Assembly (NCBI GenBank): GCA_019637395.1
Contig: JAHBVR010000013.1
Span: 229,553 to 293,552, forward strand
Reading direction: 5' to 3'
DNA length: 64,000 nucleotides
Source of the DNA: Vulcanimicrobiota bacterium
GTDB taxonomy: Bacteria > Vulcanimicrobiota > Xenobia > Xenobiales > JADMJV01
The position numbers were made by a program, and so were the translations under genes. The notes under the pieces are model-generated. The model ran no database searches and was not told the DNA's origin. It saw only the letters and a program-made list of their open reading frames with translations. Below, piece by piece: positions 54,108 to 64,000 of this stretch (position 1 is the first letter of the stretch; each line of letters opens with the position of its first letter).

Positions 54108-55543
54108 TCCCGGCTCAACTTCGCAGGAGCCTGACCTGCCCTCGATGCCAGGGCGCCTTGCAAGACTTCCCTCATTCTTTGCGCTGCTCGTCCTGCGGCC
54201 GAGATTATCCCGTCGTCGACGACGTCCCCAGCCTGATGCCCGAGCCCGAGATTCCCGATGACAGCTGCGAGTTGGACATGACCCTCATGATCCTGGCGCG
54301 CAACGAAATGGAGAATTTGCGGCATTCTCTGGGCGAAGCGCGGCGCGTGCTGGATGACCTGGGAATCCGCTACGAGGTCCTGGTGGTGGACGGAGAATCT
54401 CGCGATGGCACTCGCGAGGTGGCCGCCTCCCTGGGTGCCCGGGTGCACTCCCAAACTCGGCCTGGCTATGGGAACGCCTTCCGCGAGGGGCTGGAGCAGG
54501 TGCGCGGTGCTTTCCTGCTGACGCTGGACGCCGACCTTTCCCATGACCCGAATTATATTCAAGTGCTGTGGCAACGGCGGCATACCGCCGAATTGCTGGT
54601 GGGCTCGCGCTACGTGGCCGGTGGCGAGGCGCTCATGCCTCTTTCCCGGCAATTCTTGAGCCGCGTCCTCAACAAGACCTTTGGCGGTCTGCTTTCCGTG
54701 CCGGTGGCCGATCTCTCCAGCGGCTTTCGCCTCTATAAGAGTTCGGTGCTGCGTTCGGTAGAATTGCAGGGGCGAGATTTTGATATTCTCATCGAGCTAC
54801 TGGTGAAACTCTTCATCAACGGCTATCGAGTAGCCGAGTTGCCCATGTTCTACAAGCCCCGCGGCGAGGGCCAGTCCAACGCTCAGCTCAGACACTTCGC
54901 CACCTCTTATGCGCGAGCGCTGTGGCGCCTGTGGCGCGCGCGCAATTCGCTACGCGCCTCCGACTACGACTCCCGGGCCTACCACAGTCTCTTCCCCCTT
55001 CAGCGCTACTGGCAGCGAGAGCGCTACGCCAAGATCCTAGAATTACTGGAGGGGCGTACCTCCGGCATTTTAGATGTGGGCTGCGGTTCCAGCAAAATCA
55101 TTCAATCGCTGCCGGGAGCGGTAGGAGTAGATTGCCTGGCCCGCAAGCTCCGCTACTTGCGCAGCATTCATCCCCAGCTGGTGCACGCCGATATTTTTCA
55201 TTTGCCCTTTGCCGCCAAGACCTTCGAAACGGTCATCTGTTCCCAGGTGATTGACCGCATTCCCGATGCCGATCAGGCCCTGGCGCAACTGGTACGGGTG
55301 CTCAAGCCGGGGGGACACTTGATTTTAGGGAGTCCCGATTACGGGACCTGGACCTGGAAGGCCATCTATCCCTTTTACAAGCGAATGATTCCCGACGGCA
55401 ACCCCGGCAAGGGCAACCCCAAGTTGAATCGAGAGGGCTTGCTGGCGCTGCTGGAACGCCACGGTCTGGAACTGCTCAAGGAAACCTACGTGGGCGGCGG
55501 GGAATGGATCGGTTTAGCACGGCAGCCCACTACCAGGCATTGA
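54104..55543 (+). CDS. Fusion: zinc ribbon, GT2 glycosyltransferase, methyltransferase
   Basis: 479 residues in three parts. Residues 12-31 hold a Trm112-like zinc ribbon (CPRC...CSSC, then GRDYPVVDDVPSLMP). Residues 55-290 are a GT2 enzyme like dolichol- or undecaprenyl-phosphate mannosyltransferases (EVLVVDGESRDGTREVA, LTLDADLSHDPNYIQ, VADLSSGFRLYKSSVL). Residues 320-475 are a class I methyltransferase (GILDVGCGSSKIIQ, LVHADIFHLPFAAKTFET and LVRVLKPGGHLILG). GT2 and methyltransferase on one chain could add and cap a sugar. It overlaps the upstream membrane transferase by ATGA. Confidence 0.85.
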   Translation: MIPAQLRRSLTCPRCQGALQDFPHSLRCSSCGRDYPVVDDVPSLMPEPEIPDDSCELDMTLMILARNEMENLRHSLGEARRVLDDLGIRYEVLVVDGESRDGTREVAASLGARVHSQTRPGYGNAFREGLEQVRGAFLLTLDADLSHDPNYIQVLWQRRHTAELLVGSRYVAGGEALMPLSRQFLSRVLNKTFGGLLSVPVADLSSGFRLYKSSVLRSVELQGRDFDILIELLVKLFINGYRVAELPMFYKPRGEGQSNAQLRHFATSYARALWRLWRARNSLRASDYDSRAYHSLFPLQRYWQRERYAKILELLEGRTSGILDVGCGSSKIIQSLPGAVGVDCLARKLRYLRSIHPQLVHADIFHLPFAAKTFETVICSQVIDRIPDADQALAQLVRVLKPGGHLILGSPDYGTWTWKAIYPFYKRMIPDGNPGKGNPKLNREGLLALLERHGLELLKETYVGGGEWIGLARQPTTRH

Positions 55544-58500
55544 GATGCCGCAGAAAGCTGCGGCTGGCTTTGGCCACTTCCTGGCGGCGCCGTTCCACCA
55601 GGAAGGCCATTCCCACCAGCAGCAGGCCACCGGCCACGGCCCACTGGTGCCAGGGCAGGTTGGTAGCGAAGAGCGCGGCCTGAATCGCCACTTCGGTGAG
55701 CAGCGCCAGCCCACCCCAGGCCATGTAGTTAGCCCGGTGAGTGAGCTGACCCAGAGCCAGCACCAGCAGAGCCAGTGAGCCGGCCCAGAGAGCATGTTCG
55801 CCAGAACCCAGACTGAGCACCAGCGAAGGCAATAACAGCGCCATCAGGCCCAGCTGGCGCAGTTGCGGCTGCTGGCCGGCCAGCAACAAGCCGGCCGCCA
55901 GCGGCACGCTGTAGAGTTCAGGAGTGACGAATTCATAGGTCAGCAGGATGGCCACGTAGGCGTGGTAGATCAAGCCGACGCTGACCAGCGGGATACGGGC
56001 CAGAGCGAAAGCGCCGGCACCCAGTCCCAGAGTCAGACAGAGAGGCATCAGGTCGTGATGGTAGAGACAGCCGACCCAGGCCAGCAGGCCGAGGATTTGC
56101 AGACTTTTGGGCTGCTTGAAGAGTATGGCTTCCAGGTAGCACCAGAGAAAGAGTTCCAAGGAGAATACCAGCCATTGGTGGGCCACTTCGGCGCCGCTGA
56201 AAGCGGCCCAGACCACCACCACGCGGGCGATGCTGGCCAGATCCGGGCGTCCCGTCTGCTGGCTGCGTAGCATCAACAGCAGCACCACCAACCAGGGATT
56301 GAGGGCGGCCGCCCAGCCTCCCAGCCAGAAGCTGGTCAGCAGCAAGGTCAGGCCGGTCAGCGCCTCCACTGCCACGGCCGGTTGGCTCAGCAGGCGATTG
56401 ACGAAGTAAAAGAGAGCCCATTCGGCCCAGAGAGCCAGGGTCCAGGTCTCTTCGGGAAGGGCGGCGGCATAGACGGGCTTGAGGCCCAGCCAGGCCAGCG
56501 CCAGCAACGAAGACTCGTTCCAGCGCACGGCCAGACCCAGGTAGCCGGCGCAGAGCAGCGCCAGCCAACCGATGTTGGCGCCTTCCAGGCCGAAGAGCAG
56601 ACAGGGCAGCACCAGCATGGCGCTGGCCTGGGCCAGACGCAACTGCTGCTGTCCCTGGCGTCCCGCCGTGGCCAGCCAGAGCAAGGCCGGAAACAGCTTC
56701 AAGGCCATCGGTCCGAGCACGGCCACCCCGGCGCTCCAGAGCAGAGCCGCCTCCAGATAGCCCGGCCAAAGGGTGGCGGCGGCGCAGGCCACCAGGCCGA
56801 GGGCCAGGCCCAGCGTGCCGAAGTGGTCGATGCAGGCCAGCGCCGTGATCAAACACAGGCCGGCCTGCAAGTTGGGGATGCGCTGCCGCGGCAAAGCAAA
56901 GGCAACGCCGTAAAAAATCAAGGCGGCCGTGGCCGAAGACCAGTAACCGAGGATCAGGTAGTAGACCTGCATGGTCGAGAAAATCCAGCCGGCCAGGGCG
57001 GCGCTCACCAGAACAGGGGTGGCGTAGGGTGTGCGCTTGAGAGCCAGGCCCAGCAAGGCCAGGGCCGCCACGAAGGCGGTAAAGCCCAGGCCCAGGTTGG
57101 GTTGGGAGCTCTGGCCGAAGATGACCGGCAACCAGGTGCCGTAAGCCAGCGCGGCCGTCACCATGGAAACGTAGAGCGCCTTGGATTCGCGCTCGAAAAC
57201 GGCGCACAGGGCGATAACGGCCGAGACACCCAGGTAAATCCAGGGAGTATAGACATCGGCGCCGGCCATCTGCAGCACCATGTTCATGGGCACCAGCAAC
57301 AGGGCCGTACCGGCCGCCGTCCAGGCCCAGGGACGCAGGTAGTCTTGCGGCACGCGCGAGCGCATCAGGGTAACGGCCACCTGCCAGGCCAGCACCATGG
57401 CCATCAACCAGGGGCGGTAGATGGGAGTTTGGAGCAGAGAAAGCAGGCAGAAGTAGGCGTAGAGCGCGCACAAACTGGCCCCGTAAGCCCAGTTGGGCTT
57501 GCGGTAGTAGTAAGCAGAATAACCGTAGAAGAGGGCGCCCAGCGCGCCCGTAATAAACTGAGTCAAGTTAGCCTGGTGATTGACGAGTAAGGGCAATCCC
57601 AGGAAGAGCAGCAGCACGGCACCGGTCAAGTAAATGGCCAGAGCTTGGCCGACTTCTCCCCGGCGGATATAGAGCGTTCCCTGCAGCAAGGCCGCCAGGC
57701 CCACGCTGGAAGCGGGCCACTCTAGTAACGAGCCGAGCCAGCCGGCACAGAGCAGGCAGATCAGCGTCGAGCCGATCATGGCGCGCCTGGTGTTGAGCAC
57801 CAGCCCGCAGGTGGTGAAGTAGACGATGGCCAGCAGAAACAGCGTCATGGCGGGCCCAGTTTCCAGGCGGCCGGTGGTAAAAGCGGAGAACAGCCCCAGG
57901 AAGGCCAATCCGTGACCCACTCGGGTCCAATGAGGATGATCGCGCTCTTTCCAAAAGAGCAGAGCGGCGCCGGTAAAACTGAAGAGACCGAGCAGCAACC
58001 CGCTGCCCGTGGTCCAGCCGGCCAGCGCCCAGCAAAGACCGGAGAGATAGGTGCAGATGGGTTCATCGGCGTTCTTGCGGTTGACCCACCAGCCGATCAG
58101 GAAGGCCAGCGGATTCCAGAATACCGAGGGCGCCTGGAAGATATTCAAGAAAATCAGACCGATGGGCAGCATGCCACCGCCCAGAACAGTAAACATACGA
58201 CTGGATACAGGTAATTTCTCTTTGAGCTGACCCGCCAGCCAGAAGAAAAGCACGGGCAGCAGGGTGAGCAACAGGCCCATGGCCTGGCGGCCCCAGCCCT
58301 CCCAATTGCTTCCCAAGATGCCCACGGCGGCGGCCAGCAACAGCACCCCGCCGAGGGCGTAAAGCAGCCGAATCTTCTTTTCCGAGAAGGCGCCCATGAG
58401 CATCTGCATGGCCACGTCGGCCTCGCTGGGAACATGTGGCTCAAAGGCGACCGGGACGGGACTCTCATGGCCCGGCAGGTAAGGTTGCTGGTCGAGCAGT

Positions 58501-58817
58501 CGCTGAATGGCCTCGGCTTTGTCGCGCCGGGCGGTTCGAGCGGCTGGTTTTTTGACTTCAGCCGCTTCGACCAACAGCCCCTCTTCGGGGAGTTCACGCA
58601 GGGTGTAGAGTCGTTTGCGGTAGTTCTCTTCGGCTTCGCGCTTCCACCAATCGGGCACGGATTTCCAGCGCTTGAGTTCGCGAATCAGGTAGTCGATTCG
58701 CTCCCCGGCGCGGGCCCGTTGCGTCTCGTCCGGGCGTAGCAGCTCTCCGCAGAAGCCGCAGGCGGAGGCCTCAAGGTTGGCCTCCTCCGTCCCGCAGTTC
58801 CAACATCGAATTTTCAC
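55530..58817 (-). CDS. Giant DUF2157-like multi-TM membrane protein with N-terminal zinc ribbon
   Basis: 1,095 residues. Start GTG 58817 has AAGGAG 8-13 nt upstream. The N-terminus has a CxxC...CxxC ribbon (IRCWNCG, ACGFCGELLRP), then an acidic/basic cytoplasmic part with a short DUF2157-like lead (EKKIRLLYALGGVLLLAAAV GILGSNWEG) and about 25-30 transmembrane helices in tandem. Similar giant proteins occur in many phyla, with no known function. It ends with the tail SFLRHLNAW, echoed at 52638. Convergent with, and overlapping by 14 nt, the fusion glycosyltransferase. Confidence 0.75.
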   Translation of the reverse strand: MKIRCWNCGTEEANLEASACGFCGELLRPDETQRARAGERIDYLIRELKRWKSVPDWWKREAEENYRKRLYTLRELPEEGLLVEAAEVKKPAARTARRDKAEAIQRLLDQQPYLPGHESPVPVAFEPHVPSEADVAMQMLMGAFSEKKIRLLYALGGVLLLAAAVGILGSNWEGWGRQAMGLLLTLLPVLFFWLAGQLKEKLPVSSRMFTVLGGGMLPIGLIFLNIFQAPSVFWNPLAFLIGWWVNRKNADEPICTYLSGLCWALAGWTTGSGLLLGLFSFTGAALLFWKERDHPHWTRVGHGLAFLGLFSAFTTGRLETGPAMTLFLLAIVYFTTCGLVLNTRRAMIGSTLICLLCAGWLGSLLEWPASSVGLAALLQGTLYIRRGEVGQALAIYLTGAVLLLFLGLPLLVNHQANLTQFITGALGALFYGYSAYYYRKPNWAYGASLCALYAYFCLLSLLQTPIYRPWLMAMVLAWQVAVTLMRSRVPQDYLRPWAWTAAGTALLLVPMNMVLQMAGADVYTPWIYLGVSAVIALCAVFERESKALYVSMVTAALAYGTWLPVIFGQSSQPNLGLGFTAFVAALALLGLALKRTPYATPVLVSAALAGWIFSTMQVYYLILGYWSSATAALIFYGVAFALPRQRIPNLQAGLCLITALACIDHFGTLGLALGLVACAAATLWPGYLEAALLWSAGVAVLGPMALKLFPALLWLATAGRQGQQQLRLAQASAMLVLPCLLFGLEGANIGWLALLCAGYLGLAVRWNESSLLALAWLGLKPVYAAALPEETWTLALWAEWALFYFVNRLLSQPAVAVEALTGLTLLLTSFWLGGWAAALNPWLVVLLLMLRSQQTGRPDLASIARVVVVWAAFSGAEVAHQWLVFSLELFLWCYLEAILFKQPKSLQILGLLAWVGCLYHHDLMPLCLTLGLGAGAFALARIPLVSVGLIYHAYVAILLTYEFVTPELYSVPLAAGLLLAGQQPQLRQLGLMALLLPSLVLSLGSGEHALWAGSLALLVLALGQLTHRANYMAWGGLALLTEVAIQAALFATNLPWHQWAVAGGLLLVGMAFLVERRRQEVAKASRSFLRHLNAW

Positions 58818-58904
58818 GGCACGCTCCTTAGTAGAATAACTACACTCTACAACTTATCACCGTTAATTTCTACACTATAAGAAATTTTTTTCCTCGTTTT
58901 TTCG
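58818..58904. promoter_or_regulatory. AT-rich promoter region of the giant membrane protein
   Basis: The only strongly AT-rich stretch in the window (58840-58910). It carries repeated CTACACT blocks (AACTACACTCTAC and TTCTACACTATAAG) about 23 nt apart and a strong ribosome site for the 58817 start. The direct repeats could be binding sites; no regulator can be named. Confidence 0.45.
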
Positions 58905-59390
58905 CTATCGGATTTTAGCGGACAGGAAGCTGTTAAAAAACCAGCTGACCACGCTGAAGGCGTCGCCTTTACCGGGTTTGCTGGAGTGTCCTCCGCGCAC
59001 CTGATCGGCCACCAGCTCATCGCCTTGCAGTCCTCGGGTTTTATAAATCTGGGTTACTTTCTGAAGCTCGCCCTGGTCGAACCAGATACCGCGACACTCC
59101 CGACAGACATCTACCGAGATGCCGCCCACCAGCGGGCGCTCCATTCCCTTGCGGCAGCGCGGGCAACGCCGGGCCGCGGCGGAGATTTCGTAAGTATGGT
59201 GCAGCGAGTCGCCACCCGGAGGAGTAAACTTTTGCACCAACTGACGGCTTTTATAAAACGTCTCGAGTTCCCCGGCATCAAACCAGATGCCCAGACATTC
59301 GGGACAGTTGTCGACTTCCAGCTTGGTCTCGGAGTCCTGAGACTTTTCCATGGGCTGCTTTTTGCAGGCGGGGCAAAGTAGGTTAGCCAT
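58905..59390 (-). CDS. Twin TFIIB-type zinc-ribbon protein
   Basis: 161 residues from ATG 59390 (a TTG 21 nt upstream is weaker). Two zf-TFIIB units: LLCPACKK...NCPECLGIWFDAGELE and RRCPRCRKGMER...VCRECRGIWFDQGELQ. Such twin-ribbon proteins are common small bacterial proteins of unknown role, often next to membrane-protein genes. The C-terminus ends in a hydrophobic stretch (FSVVSWFFNSFLSA). It shares a direction with the giant membrane protein, whose own promoter region lies between them. Confidence 0.8.
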   Translation of the reverse strand: MANLLCPACKKQPMEKSQDSETKLEVDNCPECLGIWFDAGELETFYKSRQLVQKFTPPGGDSLHHTYEISAAARRCPRCRKGMERPLVGGISVDVCRECRGIWFDQGELQKVTQIYKTRGLQGDELVADQVRGGHSSKPGKGDAFSVVSWFFNSFLSAKIR

Positions 59391-59485
59391 CGTGCTTTTT
59401 TCCGTTTCCAATCTCTGGCACCTTTGGTTAGCCCGTAACTTTTTGTTTACAGCTTTCTTTAAGGACCCTCCTCTATGCTTGCAAG

Positions 59486-59731
59486 ATGAGCCAACATGCG
59501 CCTAACTGCCGGCAGTGCGAACACTTTCATGTGACCTGGGACAACGCCAATCCGTTGGGCTGTACCAAGTTCGGCTTCAAGACGCGTCAACTGCCCAGCG
59601 TGGATATTCTTTCCACTACCGGCAAACAGTGCACGTTCTTCACCTCCAAGGTGGAGCAGGGCCAGCAGGTCTTCCGCTTCCAACGCCAGGCTGTCCTACC
59701 CGATCACTGCACTTTTTCCATCACCGGGTAG
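59486..59731 (+). CDS. Small Cys-containing protein, probable metal binding
   Basis: 81 residues: NCRQCEHFHVTWDNANPLGC TKFGFKTRQLPS, then GKQCTFF. The CxxC...C...C arrangement and the TWD...P.GC..FGFK.....PS core belong to a conserved family of small proteins of about 80 residues found in many phyla. A metal or cluster site is likely. Function not established. Confidence 0.75.
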   Translation: MSQHAPNCRQCEHFHVTWDNANPLGCTKFGFKTRQLPSVDILSTTGKQCTFFTSKVEQGQQVFRFQRQAVLPDHCTFSITG

Positions 59732-59760
59732 ACAAATAGACCGTGCGGCTCCATTCTCAG

Positions 59761-61899
<2,139 letters not shown>

Positions 61900-62700
61900 T
61901 TAGAGCCTTTCGGGCAAGTAGGCCACGGCATACTGGCCGAGCAGATTGGCCCAGACCAACTGGAGATAGACCTGAGCCGGAAAGGTAACCAGCACCAGCG
62001 GCCAAAAGGCGGCCTGAGCCATCTGGAAGAGGACGCTCACGCCCCACACCAGCACGCAGCAGAGCAAGTAATCTCCCCATCCCTTGCCTATATCCCGCAG
62101 GATACCTTTAAGACTGACGGCCTGGAAAGGGGTTGCCCCTAAGGCCAGGCGCAGTGTGGCCATGGGGGAAACCAGCAACACGAAAATCCAGTAGACCAGG
62201 GCCAGTAGCAGGCAAAGAAGACCGGCGCCCGATCCGAGCAGGGCAAAAAAGAACGCTCCCCAGGTGTGGTGGCTGGTGAAATTCGTAATCGTGCCGGCCA
62301 GGCTGGTCAGGGCCAGGGCCACCAGTAGCAGGGCGGGAGTGGCAAACCAGATGCCCAGCATATCCATGCCGCCGCCGTCCTTCAGCAGCGCCCGAAGGCC
62401 ACTCCAGGGGGGCAGTTCCATCTCTCCCCGCATCACCTGCCTGCGGCAGCGCAGCAGATAGCCGGCCAGACAGGTGAAAGGCAGAGAGCCGACCAGGAGG
62501 CACACGGCCAGAATCGTCAGAGTCAGAGGCATCCCTTGAACCGACGTGCTGGTCTTGAGCCCCAGTCCCAGCAGAATCGGTGGCACCAGAACGGCCAGGC
62601 TGACCGGCAGCACCAACCAGGCGGCCAGCAAACGCTTGAAGCCGGTGGTGGGATAGAGAAATCCTTGCACCAAGTTGATTCGGAAGATTCTACGTCCCAT
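61900..62700 (-). CDS. DUF4013-like membrane protein
   Basis: 266 residues from ATG 62700; an open frame extends to 62820 but overlaps the divergent ArsR promoter. About six transmembrane helices with the DUF4013 pattern: LVQGFLYPTTGFKRLLAAWL at the start, GYLLRCRRQVMRGEMELPPW in the middle, then long hydrophobic stretches. It belongs to a broad family of unknown function. Transcribed with ligA, from which it is separated by about 10 nt. Confidence 0.65.
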   Translation of the reverse strand: MGRRIFRINLVQGFLYPTTGFKRLLAAWLVLPVSLAVLVPPILLGLGLKTSTSVQGMPLTLTILAVCLLVGSLPFTCLAGYLLRCRRQVMRGEMELPPWSGLRALLKDGGGMDMLGIWFATPALLLVALALTSLAGTITNFTSHHTWGAFFFALLGSGAGLLCLLLALVYWIFVLLVSPMATLRLALGATPFQAVSLKGILRDIGKGWGDYLLCCVLVWGVSVLFQMAQAAFWPLVLVTFPAQVYLQLVWANLLGQYAVAYLPERL

Positions 62701-62813
62701 CCAGCAGATATTCCACCGACCCTCGAGGATTCCCGCGCGGCTGATTTCGGGCTTGCGATGTTCAGAAAGTCTCAAAGCGCCAGGGAAGACGGAACAAAGT
62801 CGAACTTTCCAAG

Positions 62814-63164
62814 ATGTCATATCGTAAAGTTGTGGCCGAAGAAATGGCCAATTTTCTGTCCGCCCTATCCCACCCCGACCGCGTGCGCATCGCCCTGGAG
62901 CTTCAAGATGGCGAGCAAGAGGTAAGCGTCCTGCGGGAAGCCCTGGGAATCTCTCCCTCCCGACTGAGCCAACATCTCGGGCTCCTGAAAAGTCACCACA
63001 TCGTGCGTGAGCGCAAAGAGGGCCGGCGGGTCTTCTATCACCTGGAACAAGTGGGCCTGGGTCGCTGGCTGCTCGAGGGCATGACCTTTATTCAGCAAGA
63101 GAGTCAACGCCTGGGAGAAGTGGTGGCGGCCCTGCACCAGGTGACTGCCCTCAAGGAGGGCTGA
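62814..63164 (+). CDS. ArsR-family winged-helix repressor
   Basis: 116 residues: NFLSALSHPDRVRIALELQD, then LREALGISPSRLSQHLGLLK and KEGRRVFYHLEQVG give the ArsR winged helix. No metal-binding Cys pair is present (no Cys at all), so it is likely a non-metal sensor type. It is divergent from the DUF4013/ligA genes, with the start sites about 114 nt apart. Confidence 0.88.
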   Translation: MSYRKVVAEEMANFLSALSHPDRVRIALELQDGEQEVSVLREALGISPSRLSQHLGLLKSHHIVRERKEGRRVFYHLEQVGLGRWLLEGMTFIQQESQRLGEVVAALHQVTALKEG

Positions 63165-63191
63165 GTTGTTTCCGACCCGAAACCGGACCTT

Positions 63192-63524
63192 ATGATGAAG
63201 AGATTATTTTTGCTGATTTGTCTGGCCACGGCCTGCTTCGCGGATCCATTCCAGGCGGAGGGTCGCTGGCGTATCTATCACACCGACGGCTCACCGATTA
63301 CCGTTACTCTGTATAAGAACCACTCGGCTCGTAGCAGTTGGGAAAATGGCGAACGAGGCCATTGGAAATGGGTGAACGGGCACCTGGTAATGCGTTGGAA
63401 AGATGGCTGGCGCGACGTGATCACCCTGAGCGAAGGTCGTTACGAAAAACTCGGCTACGCCCCCGGTAACCGGGACGTAGCCTCCCCCAGCAACCGCACC
63501 GCAGCTTATAAATTAGGGGAATAG
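63192..63524 (+). CDS. Exported small hypothetical protein
   Basis: 110 residues with a signal peptide (MKRLFLLICLATACFADPFQ) and a short beta-rich, Trp-rich mature domain: EGRWRIYHTDGSPITVTLYK, GHWKWVNGHLVMRWKDGWRD. The pattern resembles small periplasmic calycin-like proteins, but no family is certain. It follows the ArsR gene by 28 nt and may be co-transcribed with it. Confidence 0.65.
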   Translation: MMKRLFLLICLATACFADPFQAEGRWRIYHTDGSPITVTLYKNHSARSSWENGERGHWKWVNGHLVMRWKDGWRDVITLSEGRYEKLGYAPGNRDVASPSNRTAAYKLGE

Positions 63525-63779
63525 CAGCACGTTGGCGGTCTGCGTCCAGCTGGTATAACTGCGGATCGTGGCGCTAACCCCGGCCGTCAGACCGACCAGC
63601 GAAAGGACGGTGGCTCCGGCCAGCACGGTCTTCCTCCAGGAACGGGACGTTTTGGGGGTGACAGGCGCCACCACGCGCACCTCGGGGAGCTGGAAGGCGG
63701 CGTGACCGGTTTTTTGGCGGTGCACAGCCAGTTCTACGTGCAGTTGAAAATGGGCGCCGCAGCTGCAGGTCTTCGTCAC
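63513..63779 (-). CDS. Small protein with Cys/His finger and one TM helix
   Basis: 88 residues from GTG 63779. The N-terminus is a CxC-x12-H-x5-H cluster (TCSCGAHFQLHVELAVHRQKTGH) of zinc-finger type, followed by a Pro-rich linker and one hydrophobic helix near the C-terminus (TVLAGATVLSLVGLTAGVSA). Such a plan is seen in small membrane-tethered zinc proteins. It converges on, and overlaps by 12 nt, the exported protein gene. An alternative overlapping frame on the same strand looks like a shadow. Confidence 0.5.
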   Translation of the reverse strand: MTKTCSCGAHFQLHVELAVHRQKTGHAAFQLPEVRVVAPVTPKTSRSWRKTVLAGATVLSLVGLTAGVSATIRSYTSWTQTANVLLFP

Positions 63780-63890
63780 GTTGAAGGGCTCCTTCTGTCG
63801 TATCTTGCTCCCAGCCTAACGCTCCAGCGCTCATCCTGTCCCAGGCCAGATGTTGCCGGAGGGTTGCGAATGTAAACAGTTTGTGAGCCG

Positions 63891-63974
63891 TTCTTTAACA
63901 ACTTGACCTGGCCGGAAAAAGTATTAAAACCACCCCATAAAGCGGTTGACAGCCCCTGGGCACCATGCTAACCT
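63891..63974 (+). promoter_or_regulatory. Strong promoter-like region with boxA-like sequence
   Basis: TTCTTTAACA at 63891-63900 matches most of a boxA antiterminator core. TTGACC at 63903 and a consensus TTGACA at 63946-63951 follow; the latter has TAACCT at 63969-63974 after a 17-nt spacer. Downstream DNA is GC-rich with no start codon before the window ends. Together this suggests a stable-RNA operon leader just beyond the edge. Confidence 0.4.
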
Positions 63975-64000
63975 ACGCCTCGCCGCTGAGAACAGCGCGC

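Overview
The window comes from a GC-rich (roughly 60%) diderm bacterium, inferred from Tat- and Sec-type lipoprotein leaders, an alpha-2-macroglobulin-like protein, type IV pilin-like genes and a secreted multicopper oxidase. I cannot place the phylum from sequence alone. The gene mix (many secreted hydrolases, two divergent M4 peptidases, very large unassigned proteins) suggests an under-sampled soil or sludge lineage. Coding density is high and most operons use short stop/start overlaps (ATGA, GTGA, TAATG, 8-nt).

Layout. 1-7.1 kb: a truncated methyltransferase, a Tat lipoprotein hydrolase, a clan GH-A glycosidase lipoprotein and a three-gene minor-pilin operon. 7.1-14 kb: a SpoIIE-type phosphatase, a cupin, a LysR regulator divergent from a PACE efflux pump, a MerR/TipAS regulator, a PiT phosphate transporter, a CDP-diacylglycerol pyrophosphatase, a small helical protein and DUF2200. 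14-21.1 kb: a single-chain molybdenum hydroxylase coupled to a multicopper oxidase with a C-terminal beta-propeller. 21.1-31 kb: an accessory region with toxin-antitoxin remnants, one intact VapBC pair, a PD-(D/E)XK protein, a secreted kinase-like protein, a Vgb-like propeller lipoprotein, several frameshifted genes (antitoxin, PIN toxin, MerB-like lyase, alpha/alpha-toroid-like protein) and two families of dispersed structured repeats. 31-36 kb: an alpha-2-macroglobulin-like protein split across two coupled frames and lacking a recognisable thioester motif.

36.4-46 kb: an eight-gene minus-strand directon: DUF1697, a NUDT9-type ADP-ribose pyrophosphatase, a carbamoyltransferase, a GT4, then a secreted M4 peptidase, a phosphodiester glycosidase, a six-hairpin glycosidase and a second GT4. 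It looks like a surface-glycan synthesis and modification locus with an unexpected ADP-ribose hydrolase. 46-51 kb: carAB. 50.7-58.8 kb: a second M4 paralogue coupled to a GspG-like anchored protein, a membrane glycosyltransferase coupled to a zinc-ribbon/GT2/methyltransferase fusion, and a giant multi-TM DUF2157-like protein. 58.9-64 kb: a TFIIB-type zinc-ribbon protein, a small CxxC protein, ligA, a DUF4013 membrane protein, an ArsR regulator, two small proteins, and a promoter-like region running off the edge with a boxA-like sequence, possibly heading a stable-RNA operon.

The most unusual items are: a 3'-UTR hairpin element that follows two unrelated lipoprotein genes and carries a compensatory base-pair change; a ~104-nt multi-stem repeat pair; orphan stop-terminated gene tails; and the NUDT9/carbamoyltransferase/M4/glycosidase directon.
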